A stretch of DNA of 8,871 bases from Chloroflexota bacterium (GTDB lineage: Bacteria > Chloroflexota > Chloroflexia > JAMDCE01). Of the stretch, positions 1 through 6,096 are shown piece after piece (the stretch's first letter is position 1; each line of letters opens with the position of its first letter). The notes below the pieces were generated by a model. The model was not told where the DNA came from and ran no database searches. It saw only the letters and a list, made by a program, of their open reading frames with translations. The DNA lies in the NCBI GenBank assembly GCA_023489135.1, contig JAMDCE010000119.1, forward strand, positions 1 to 8,871, written 5' to 3'. The translations under genes and the position numbers were made by a program.

Positions 1-2
1 AG

Positions 3-119
3 ACCAAGAGCATTTCAGCGTCGCTGTTCGGGACCTGGCTCCTGCAAGGGCACGATCTCTACCAAGCCTGCCGCAAAGTTCTAACCACGCCGCTTCCAAC
101 TCCCGAGCCAAAAGTCTGA
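3..119 (+). CDS. C-terminal remnant of an unidentified protein, possibly a transposase (5' end outside window)
   Basis: The third forward frame is open from the window edge to a TGA at 117-119, giving 38 residues. It contains a stretch reading ASLFGTWLLQGHDLYQACRK and ends in a proline-rich tail. Third codon positions are mostly G or C, as in the genes downstream. The S-x-F-x-T-W-x-L-x-G pattern followed by a short helix with ACR resembles, from memory, the C-terminal ends of some IS66-like transposases, but the fragment is too short to assign a family. Frame 2 is also open to about 137, but its composition looks less like protein. No terminal inverted repeat could be recognised. The call is tentative: it may be the end of a real upstream gene or of an insertion sequence. 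Confidence 0.35.
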   Translation, partial: TKSISASLFGTWLLQGHDLYQACRKVLTTPLPTPEPKV

Positions 120-142
120 ACTCTTACAAGGGCGATTAGTCC

Positions 143-171
143 TTGACAAACCCTTTCACCGATGCGAGAAT
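143..171 (+). promoter_or_regulatory. Candidate sigma70-type promoter of the molybdenum hydroxylase operon
   Basis: A perfect -35 box TTGACA at 143-148 is followed after 17 bp by GAGAAT at 166-171, which matches the TATAAT -10 consensus at four of six positions. Transcription would start near 178, leaving a leader of about 135 nt before the ATG at 314. It lies just after the end of the upstream reading frame and ahead of the first operon gene, where a promoter is expected. This is a consensus match only. Confidence 0.45.
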
Positions 172-196
172 AGGGGCTGCCGTTGGCTGGCGAAAA

Positions 197-253
197 CAGG
201 CAGATGCTTGCATTGTTGCCTGGTTTACGGCCTATCATCCCCAGGCGTTTTTT
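197..253 (+). promoter_or_regulatory. Candidate leader attenuator: two mutually exclusive hairpins and a T-run
   Basis: CAGGCA (197-202) can pair with TGCCTG (217-222). The overlapping GCCTGG (218-223) can instead pair with CCAGGC (241-246), and that second stem is followed, after one G, by TTTTTT at 248-253. The first hairpin would therefore sequester one arm of a terminator-like second hairpin, which is the arrangement of an attenuator or riboswitch expression platform. The stems are short (6 bp) and the loop of the second is 17 nt, so terminator strength would be modest. It could instead be a weak terminator for the upstream fragment. No known riboswitch class was recognised. Confidence 0.3.
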
Positions 254-313
254 CTCGCTTGCGCTGTTCCAGGTGGTTTGACATAGTCAGTAGTCCAGAA
301 GGGGGAAACGATA

Positions 314-1318
314 ATGCGCTTGCCCAAGTTTGAGTGCTTCTATCCTTGTTCCGTCGATGAAGCAACCTCCTTTCTCGCGGCGCATAAGGGGGAGTGCAGG
401 ATCATCGCCGGAGGCACCGACATCCTCATCGCGATGAAGCAGCGTCGAAGCACTCCCAAGTACCTGGTTAATCTAAAGGGCATCTGTGAACTCAGCAACA
501 TTTCTTACGATCAGAAGGACGGGTTGAGGATTGGCGCTCTGGCCACCCTCGACGTGATTGCCGAATCCGGGGAAGTGAGGGAACTGGTTCCCATGCTTGC
601 TCAGGCGGCAGGAAAGGTGGCCTCGCCGCATCTGCGCAACGCGGGCACTCTGGGCGGCAACGTTTGTCTCGAGACTCGCTGCTGGTATTACAACCAGTCG
701 GAGTTCTGGCGCTCGGCGCGAGAGAAGTGCTTCAAGACCGGCGGGGATCGCTGCTACGTGGTGAAAGGCGGCAAGCAGTGCTATTCTCTGGTTTCGGCCG
801 ACACGGCCCCCGCGCTGATTGCCCTCGGCGCCGAAGTCGAGCTGGTCGGCGCCAGCGGGAAGCGGACCGTGCCGCTAGAGAAGTTCTACACCGGCGTGGG
901 GCAAACACCCAACGTGGTGAACGATGGCGAAGTCCTGACCCTGGTTCGGGTCCCCAACCAGCCGAAGAACAGCGGCGGGGTCTATCTCAAGCACGCCTAT
1001 CGCGAGTCCATCGACTTCCCATTGGTCGGGGTTGGGGTGGTATTGAGCCTCGACGGCGGTGACACGTGCCGAGACGTCCGCGTCTGCGTCGGAGCTGCCT
1101 CTCCGGCGCCGGTGAGGACCGTTAAGGCCGAGTCTATCCTCAAAGGCAAACCGATTGCCGACGACGTCCTTAAGGAGGTGGGTGATTCCGCCAGCAAAGA
1201 GGTTAGTCCAATCGTGAACCTTTTCGCTTCGGTGCCCTACAAGCGCCACATCGTGGGCGTCCTGGTTCAGCGTGCAATCAAACAGGCCTTTGAGGCCGCG
1301 AAATCGGCTCGGGGTTAA
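314..1318 (+). CDS. FAD-binding subunit of a molybdenum hydroxylase with an HcrB-type [4Fe-4S] loop (4-hydroxybenzoyl-CoA reductase beta-like)
   Basis: This 334-residue protein is the medium, FAD-carrying subunit of a xanthine oxidase-family enzyme. It relays electrons between the flavin and the iron-sulfur centres in the cytoplasm. FAD-binding motifs are AGGTD (residues 32-36) and TLGGN (112-116), and a CO dehydrogenase flavoprotein C-terminal domain follows from about residue 220. Between the two FAD-binding lobes is an insertion with Cys123, Cys139, Cys147 and Cys156, plus Cys118. The 16-8-9 spacing equals that of the four cysteines holding the extra [4Fe-4S] cluster in Thauera HcrB (remembered as 122, 138, 146, 155). 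Ordinary CoxM and XdhB subunits lack this loop. Length fits HcrB (about 324). The ATG has a GGGGG Shine-Dalgarno at 301-305. It is the first gene of the operon, 14 bp before the [2Fe-2S] gene. The cluster type is well supported; the substrate is not, because the same loop may occur in relatives with other substrates. Confidence 0.88.
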   Translation: MRLPKFECFYPCSVDEATSFLAAHKGECRIIAGGTDILIAMKQRRSTPKYLVNLKGICELSNISYDQKDGLRIGALATLDVIAESGEVRELVPMLAQAAGKVASPHLRNAGTLGGNVCLETRCWYYNQSEFWRSAREKCFKTGGDRCYVVKGGKQCYSLVSADTAPALIALGAEVELVGASGKRTVPLEKFYTGVGQTPNVVNDGEVLTLVRVPNQPKNSGGVYLKHAYRESIDFPLVGVGVVLSLDGGDTCRDVRVCVGAASPAPVRTVKAESILKGKPIADDVLKEVGDSASKEVSPIVNLFASVPYKRHIVGVLVQRAIKQAFEAAKSARG

Positions 1319-1332
1319 GGGGGTACGAACCT

Positions 1333-1797
1333 GTGAAGCAGTTGATAGAACTAAACGTTAATGGAGAGAACTACGAAGTCGCCATCGAGCCGCATCGAAC
1401 GCTTCTCGAGGTCCTGAGGGAACAGCTTAACTTTGTCGGCAGCAAGAAGGGCTGCGACGAGGGCACCTGCGGCAGCTGCACCGTGCTGATGGACGGCAAG
1501 CCGATCTTATCATGCATGACGCTGGCGCTCGATGCCCGCGGGAAACAGATCACCACGATCGAGGGAATCGCCAAGGACGGTGTCCTGCATCCTGTCCAGG
1601 AGGCGTTCATTAACCACGGGGCAATCCAGTGCGGGTTCTGCACCCCGGGCATGATCGTCACGGCCAAGGCTTTGCTGGACAAGAATCCGAAGCCGTCCGA
1701 AAGGGAAATCAAAGAGGCCATCTCGGGCAACCTCTGCCGTTGCACGGGTTACGTCAAGATCGTCGAAGCGATAAAGTCCACCTCCGAATCCGCTTAG
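1333..1797 (+). CDS. [2Fe-2S] iron-sulfur subunit of the molybdenum hydroxylase (HcrC/CoxS/XdhC-small-subunit type)
   Basis: This 154-residue small subunit carries two [2Fe-2S] clusters that pass electrons between the Mo site and the flavin/[4Fe-4S] subunit. The plant-ferredoxin-like N-terminal domain has the ligands Cys41, Cys46, Cys49 and Cys61 (CDEGTCGSC followed by a lone Cys). The four-helix C-terminal domain has Cys100 and Cys103 (QCGFCTPGM) and Cys135 and Cys137 (NLCRCTGY). All eight ligands are present and the length is normal for the family (about 150-165). The GTG start is preceded by an AAGGGGG Shine-Dalgarno at 1317-1323, which overlaps the stop of the FAD gene. The large-subunit gene begins 5 bp after the stop, so the two are probably translationally coupled. 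The family is certain; assignment to HcrC rests on the neighbouring HcrB-like subunit. Confidence 0.93.
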   Translation: MKQLIELNVNGENYEVAIEPHRTLLEVLREQLNFVGSKKGCDEGTCGSCTVLMDGKPILSCMTLALDARGKQITTIEGIAKDGVLHPVQEAFINHGAIQCGFCTPGMIVTAKALLDKNPKPSEREIKEAISGNLCRCTGYVKIVEAIKSTSESA

Positions 1798-1802
1798 CAG
1801 CG

Positions 1803-4181
1803 ATGGATGAATACGCTGTAGTAGGGAAGGGACTGCCCCGGCTAGATGCGCGGATCAAGGTAACCGGATCCGCCATCTACACCGTGGATGTGGCGCTGAG
1901 GGGTATGCTTCACGGGAAGATCTTACGCAGCCCGCACCCGCACGCGCGCATCCTCAACATAGACGTATCTCGGGCGGCCGGGTTGCCGGGGGTCAAAGCC
2001 ATCATCACCGGCAAGGACGTCTCGACCATGCGCAACGCCTTTGTCGACACGCCCCGGTACCCTGCCGATCACTACCCCCTGGCGCAGGACAAGGTTCGCT
2101 ACGTGGGGGACGAAGTGGCCGCCGTGGCCGCCATCGACGAGGATACGGCGCTCGAAGCCCTCGATTTGATTGAGGTCGACTACGAGGCTCTTCCGGCCGT
2201 TTTCACTCCCGAGGAATCGCTGAGGACGGATGCCCCTATACTTCACGAGCATCCCTACGAAGGGGTCTCCGCCTGGGAGGACTGGGGCCAGAAGCCGACC
2301 GCTACCTCCAAGGCCGAGCTCGTCCACCCGAACGTCAGCGGCCATACGTTCGTTTCCTTCGGCGACGTCGATAGGGCCTTTGCCGATTCCTATCTGGTGC
2401 GCCAGGACCGCTTCGTGACCACCGGCACGGCGCACTGTCCGATGGAGCCGCATTCCTGCGTGGCCGATTACGATGCATCGGGCAAATTGAACCTTTACAT
2501 TTCGGCCATGGCCATCTTTTATAAGCGCTTCATCCTGGCCAAGGCCATGGGCATACCCATCAGCAGGGTCAGGGTCCTCAAGACTTACGTCGGCGGCGCC
2601 TTTGGGGGAAAGGTCGACGTGTTCCCTTACGAGATTGTGGCCTCCGTTCTTTCGATGCGGACGGGCAGGCCGGTCAAGATCGAAATGACGCGGGAGGAGG
2701 TTTTTACCACTACGCGCCAGCGCCACCCGAGCTACATCGATGTCAAGACCGGGGTGACCCGCGACGGGTTGATCCTGGGGCAGGAGTACAAGTTCGTGGT
2801 GGACAATGGGGGGTATCGTGGCTCCGGCCCGGTGGTGGTCTTCCTGGCCTTCTCGATGAACAACCCGGTCTATCGAATTCCCAATGTGAGATACGAGGGA
2901 ACCTCCGTTTACACCAACAATCCCATTCGCGGCCCGCAGCGGGGTCACGGGGCTCCCCAGATGCGCTTCGCCGTGGATTCCCAGCTCCACATGATCGCCG
3001 AGGAGCTCGGCCTCGATCCGGTGGAGGTGATGCTCAGGAACGCGCGCCAGAAGGGCGAGGTTCTCCCCTCCATCGGCGACACCTTGAATAGCTGCGGCTT
3101 GAGCGAGGCCATCGTCGGAGCAGCCCGAGACTCGAACTGGAAGGAGATCTGGTCCGATTCCTCCCGAAGGGAGGGCCCCAAGAAGCGTGGGATCGGCATT
3201 TCGCTCTGCGCGATGTTCAGCGGCAGCGCCTATTATCCATTTGCTTCGGCCGCGGTGGTGAAGCTCGACGACGACGGCGCAGCTACCCTCTTCACCGGCG
3301 CTACCGAGTTTGGCCAGGGGATCGAGACGACGTTGTCGCAAGTTGCTGCCGAGGAGCTGCACATCGGCCTGGGTGATATGAAGGTCATCTCGGGCGACAC
3401 GGAGACATGTCCGATAGATATAGGAAACTTCCTCAGCGCCGGCGCCCTGGTGAGCGGCAACGCCGTGAGATTGGCGGCACAGGATGCCATGCGCCAACTG
3501 CTCCAGACGGCGGCCGATTTGCTCGAGGCCATGCCCGAGGATCTGGAGGCGAGGGACAAGCGCATCTACGTTAAAGGGGTTCCCGATAAGTCCTTGCCCT
3601 ACGCTCAGGTCATCCACGCCAGCGTGGTGAGGAACAACGGTAATCCGATTATCGGACGCGGGCACTATCAGTCCGTTCAGGGCGTAGATCGCAATCCCAG
3701 TCTGGCGCGGGGCAAGGGACGCTGGACCGATGCCTACGGGTTCGCGGCGCAGGTGGCTGAAGTGGAAGTAGACACCGAAACCGGCCACGTGAAGCTGATA
3801 AAAGCGACCACGCATCACGACTGCGGTTATCCCTTGAATCGTCAGATTGTCGAGGGCCAGATAGAGGGCTGTGTGTCCAACGGCCAGGGCCAGGCTATGT
3901 CCGAGATCATCGACATGCGTGAGGGCCAGATGATGAATCCTTCTTTTCTCACCTACGGCATGCCTACCTGCCTGGAAGGATCGGAGATAAGAGATGGAAT
4001 TGTCGCATCCGTCGAGCCCAAGGGTCCCTTCGGGGCCAAAGAAGTTGGCGAGGGTGCTCTGGCGGGCATGCTCGGTGCGGTAGCCAACGCCGTGTACGAC
4101 GCCACCGGCGTGCGCATAACCAGCCTGCCCATCACGCCCGACAAGATTCTGGAGGGCCTGGAGGGGCTAGAGCAGGTATAA
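1803..4181 (+). CDS. Molybdopterin-binding catalytic large subunit of a xanthine oxidase-family enzyme (HcrA-like)
   Basis: This 792-residue subunit binds the Mo-pterin cofactor and the substrate. The N-terminal 'hammerhead' domain covers about residues 15-130 and two Mo-binding domains follow. Visible cofactor motifs are GGAFGGK (264-270), GPQRGHGAPQ (377-386), FGQGIE (503-508) and GPFGAKEVGEG (741-751), where Glu750 is the expected active-site glutamate. The AYRCSFR loop of CO dehydrogenase CoxL is absent, so this is not a form I CO dehydrogenase. HcrA of Thauera is about 769 residues, a good length match. The frame is open back to 1629, but that part overlaps the [2Fe-2S] gene and has no family similarity. 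The ATG at 1803 gives the usual N-terminus (GKGLPRLDARIKVTG). No clear Shine-Dalgarno is seen, which fits coupling to the gene before it. Whether the enzyme reductively dehydroxylates an aryl-CoA or hydroxylates a heteroaromatic ring cannot be read from these motifs. Confidence 0.9.
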   Translation: MDEYAVVGKGLPRLDARIKVTGSAIYTVDVALRGMLHGKILRSPHPHARILNIDVSRAAGLPGVKAIITGKDVSTMRNAFVDTPRYPADHYPLAQDKVRYVGDEVAAVAAIDEDTALEALDLIEVDYEALPAVFTPEESLRTDAPILHEHPYEGVSAWEDWGQKPTATSKAELVHPNVSGHTFVSFGDVDRAFADSYLVRQDRFVTTGTAHCPMEPHSCVADYDASGKLNLYISAMAIFYKRFILAKAMGIPISRVRVLKTYVGGAFGGKVDVFPYEIVASVLSMRTGRPVKIEMTREEVFTTTRQRHPSYIDVKTGVTRDGLILGQEYKFVVDNGGYRGSGPVVVFLAFSMNNPVYRIPNVRYEGTSVYTNNPIRGPQRGHGAPQMRFAVDSQLHMIAEELGLDPVEVMLRNARQKGEVLPSIGDTLNSCGLSEAIVGAARDSNWKEIWSDSSRREGPKKRGIGISLCAMFSGSAYYPFASAAVVKLDDDGAATLFTGATEFGQGIETTLSQVAAEELHIGLGDMKVISGDTETCPIDIGNFLSAGALVSGNAVRLAAQDAMRQLLQTAADLLEAMPEDLEARDKRIYVKGVPDKSLPYAQVIHASVVRNNGNPIIGRGHYQSVQGVDRNPSLARGKGRWTDAYGFAAQVAEVEVDTETGHVKLIKATTHHDCGYPLNRQIVEGQIEGCVSNGQGQAMSEIIDMREGQMMNPSFLTYGMPTCLEGSEIRDGIVASVEPKGPFGAKEVGEGALAGMLGAVANAVYDATGVRITSLPITPDKILEGLEGLEQV

Positions 4182-4206
4182 AGGCCCTTAGTACCTATCC
4201 GACAAC

Positions 4207-4264
4207 GTAGCGCGGGGGCTTGCCCCCCGCCCGTACCCAGGCGGGGGACAAGCCCCCGCGCTAC
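4207..4264. repeat. Palindromic intergenic repeat, 25-bp arms with 8-nt loop
   Basis: Arms at 4207-4231 and 4240-4264 are reverse complements with one mismatch (C4223 opposite A4248), separated by an 8-nt loop. The arms start GTAGCGCGGGGGCTTG and are extremely G/C-rich. It lies 25 bp after the large-subunit stop codon. No T-run follows, so it is not a classical intrinsic terminator, although the transcript would fold into a very stable hairpin that could stop or protect the 3' end. It resembles the dispersed REP-like palindromes of many bacterial genomes, but copy number cannot be judged from one window. Confidence 0.75.
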
Positions 4265-4301
4265 CCCTGGATACTGCCGCCGTGGTGCTGTTCGGTCCAC
4301 G

Positions 4302-4331
4302 TTTAGATCGTTACGGAAACCGCTGTAGTAT
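4302..4331 (+). promoter_or_regulatory. Weak candidate promoter for the UbiD-family gene
   Basis: TTTAGA at 4302-4307 (four of six to the -35 consensus) and TAGTAT at 4326-4331 (four of six to the -10 consensus) are separated by 18 bp. CATAAT at 4333-4338 is a better -10 hexamer but has no convincing -35 at the right distance. The 186-bp gap and the stable palindrome upstream make a separate promoter plausible. The sequence match itself is weak. Confidence 0.2.
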
Positions 4332-4351
4332 CCATAATTCGTCAACAAATC

Positions 4352-4360
4352 GGAGGAGGA
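4352..4360 (+). promoter_or_regulatory. Strong Shine-Dalgarno site of the UbiD-family gene
   Basis: GGAGGAGGA at 4352-4360 ends 7 nt before the ATG at 4368. It is the strongest ribosome binding site in the window and fixes that ATG as the start. Confidence 0.75.
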
Positions 4361-4367
4361 ACAAGGC

Positions 4368-5810
4368 ATGCCATATAAGGACCTGAGAGACTTCCTGGCC
4401 AAGTTAGATGCCGAGGGTGAGATCAGCTCGGTCGAGACCGAGGTCGATTGGAATCTGGAGATCGGCGCGATAGGCCGGCGGGCGTTAGATCTGAGGGCGC
4501 AGGTTCCACATTTCAAGAATATCAAAGACTACCCCAAGGGATACAGCGTCGTGCTAAATCTCCTTGGGCCGACCAAGCCGGTTGTTCAGGGCAGGATTGC
4601 CCTGGCGATGGACCTTCCCAAGACCACGCCCACTCGCGACATCATCGAGGCCTATGCCGAAAGGATCAAGAGTTCGATCAAGCCCAAGTTGGTGCCTACC
4701 GCTCCTTGTAAGGAGAACATCCTAATGGGCGATGACGTGGATCTGTTCCGGTTCCCCACGCCCCTCAGCCACGGCACCGACGGCGGCAGGTACATGGGCG
4801 CCTGGCACATCTGCGTGAATCGCGATCCCGACTCCGGCTGGGTTAACTGGGGCATGTATCGCATGATGATCGAGTCCAAGAACACCCTAGGGTGGCTGGC
4901 TAATCCCGGTCAGCATGGCCCGGCTATCTACTATCAAAAATGGGAATCCAGAGGCCAGGCCATGCCGATGGCGGTAGCCATTGGAGCCGAGCCCGTCTCG
5001 CACATCGTCGCCGCCAGCCAGTTCCCTCCCGGCGTGGACGAGGCCGACAAGGCAGGGGCCATCAGAGGCGCCCCGGTAGAGGTCGTCAAATGCGAGACCT
5101 GTGACCTCGAGGTCCCCGCGAGCGCCGAGATAGTCCTCGAAGGCGAGATGCTGCCCTATGAGCGCGCGCTGGAGGGACCCTTCGGAGAGTATACGGGATA
5201 CTGCGCCGGCGAGCGTATGCTCCGGCCCGTGTTCCATGTGAAATGCATCACCTACCGCAACAATCCGATCTTGACCATCAATACCCCGGGCAAGCCGTGG
5301 GATGGCGACGCGCCGTCGTATTCCATAACGGACAGCGCTACTCTCAAGAATGAGCTGCGGAGCCTGGGGATTCGCTTTAAGGACGTTTACATTCAGCCGC
5401 CTAAGTCAACCGTGGTCATCTCCGTGGCGCCTCCCTACGCGGGCTACATCCACACCGTCGCGTCGGCCGTGTGGGCCTGCAAGACCGCCATCTACAAACC
5501 CTATCTAATCATGGTAGGCGACGACATCGACGTGACCAATCCCGACGAGGTTATGTGGTGTCTCACCAGCCGCCTGCGCCCGGGCGACGGCATTCACGTT
5601 CAGCGCAACGCGCCGGTCAGCGTGCTCATGCCTTTCATCAATCGACAGGAACGGGAGACCCTGGTTGGCTCCCGAGTGGCCTTCGACGCCACCTTCCCTG
5701 CCGAATGGCCGAAAGAGCACACGCCTACCATCGTCGACCTGGAGCACGCCTGGCCGGCAGATGTGGTGCAAAAGGTGCTCTCGCGCTGGGACGAGTATGG
5801 GATAACGTAG
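4368..5810 (+). CDS. UbiD-family prenylated-FMN-dependent (de)carboxylase
   Basis: This 480-residue cytoplasmic enzyme belongs to the UbiD family, which reversibly decarboxylates aromatic or alpha,beta-unsaturated acids using prenylated FMN made by a UbiX partner. Aligned by eye to Aspergillus Fdc1 at a constant offset of 8, every key residue is present. Asn160, His183 and Glu225 correspond to the metal/phosphate-binding N168, H191 and E233. Arg165, Glu269 and Glu274 correspond to the catalytic triad R173, E277 and E282 (VNWGMYR and EGPFGEYTGY). The KCETCDLEVPA segment (241-251) and VGDDIDV in the C-terminal half are also family hallmarks. Length is normal. No UbiX gene lies in the window, so prenyl-FMN must come from elsewhere. 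Position between the Mo enzyme and its maturation genes suggests a shared aromatic pathway. The substrate is unknown: hydroxybenzoate-like, phenylphosphate-type and heteroaromatic acids are all possible, and a role in ubiquinone synthesis looks less likely here. Confidence 0.92.
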   Translation: MPYKDLRDFLAKLDAEGEISSVETEVDWNLEIGAIGRRALDLRAQVPHFKNIKDYPKGYSVVLNLLGPTKPVVQGRIALAMDLPKTTPTRDIIEAYAERIKSSIKPKLVPTAPCKENILMGDDVDLFRFPTPLSHGTDGGRYMGAWHICVNRDPDSGWVNWGMYRMMIESKNTLGWLANPGQHGPAIYYQKWESRGQAMPMAVAIGAEPVSHIVAASQFPPGVDEADKAGAIRGAPVEVVKCETCDLEVPASAEIVLEGEMLPYERALEGPFGEYTGYCAGERMLRPVFHVKCITYRNNPILTINTPGKPWDGDAPSYSITDSATLKNELRSLGIRFKDVYIQPPKSTVVISVAPPYAGYIHTVASAVWACKTAIYKPYLIMVGDDIDVTNPDEVMWCLTSRLRPGDGIHVQRNAPVSVLMPFINRQERETLVGSRVAFDATFPAEWPKEHTPTIVDLEHAWPADVVQKVLSRWDEYGIT

Positions 5811-5851
5811 GATCAGTCCTCCTTCAACGGGGTTATACGGCAGAGCACGGT

Positions 5852-5926
5852 AGAAGCTAACCGCAAAAGAAGCTAATCGCAAAGAGCGCAAAGAATGAGT
5901 TTATGTTCTTTGCGCCCTTTGCGGTT
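5852..5926. repeat. Tandem plus inverted repeat between ubiD-family and moxR genes
   Basis: A 16-bp unit AGAAGCTAACCGCAAA occurs twice in tandem at 5852-5867 and 5868-5883, with one difference. The second copy runs into an inverted repeat with 21-nt arms at 5875-5895 and 5906-5926 and a 10-nt loop. The arms contain one mismatch and one G-U-type pair. The core is a GCAAAG-rich phrase read in both directions. It lies about 40 bp after the decarboxylase stop codon. It may act as a transcript-end hairpin, although no T-run follows, and it looks like a dispersed intergenic repeat unrelated to the one at 4207-4264. The rest of the 286-bp gap holds only the candidate promoter downstream. Confidence 0.7.
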
Positions 5927-5968
5927 CGTCTGCATCCTGTCCGGCTGTGCCGGCTTCCGCTGCATTTT

Positions 5969-5997
5969 TAGACTCTCCCAGAATACTATGGTAAAAT
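5969..5997 (+). promoter_or_regulatory. Candidate sigma70-type promoter of the maturation cassette
   Basis: TAGACT at 5969-5974 (four of six to TTGACA) is followed after exactly 17 bp by TAAAAT at 5992-5997 (five of six to TATAAT). The region is locally AT-rich compared with its surroundings. Transcription would start near 6004 and give a leader of about 90 nt before the moxR-like gene, which suggests that the maturation genes form their own transcription unit. Confidence 0.4.
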
Positions 5998-6096
5998 AGA
6001 ATCGTCCATTAATAAAAGTTCAATCGAGCGTCCGTCGGACCGCTGGCTTGGGCGCGTAATCCTGTCTTATTCCTTATGGTGTGAGAGGTGGCCCTC

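Noticed and set aside
278..306. Second TTGACA (278-283) as a promoter -35 box
   Set aside because: At the right spacing there is only the G-rich ribosome binding site (301-306) and no -10-like hexamer, and the start codon is just 31 nt away.
1629..1802. 58-codon N-terminal extension of the large subunit
   Set aside because: It lies in another frame over the [2Fe-2S] gene. The family N-terminus begins at the ATG at 1803, 5 bp after the stop of that gene.
1923..3818. Long open frame of 631 codons on the - strand inside the large-subunit gene
   Set aside because: It is the antisense shadow of a GC-rich gene whose own frame carries all Mo-hydroxylase motifs. The antisense translation is rich in His, Gly and Arg and shows no recognisable domain.
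1803..4181. CO dehydrogenase (CoxL) identity, suggested by the CoxD/CoxE-like neighbours
   Set aside because: The AYRCSFR active-site loop of form I CoxL is absent; RGPQRGHGAPQ stands in the corresponding region. The flavin subunit has the extra cysteine loop of 4-hydroxybenzoyl-CoA reductase.
4207..4264. CRISPR-like or tRNA structure in the G/C-rich palindrome
   Set aside because: There is only one palindrome, no spaced repeat units and no cloverleaf or anticodon arm. It is a simple inverted repeat.
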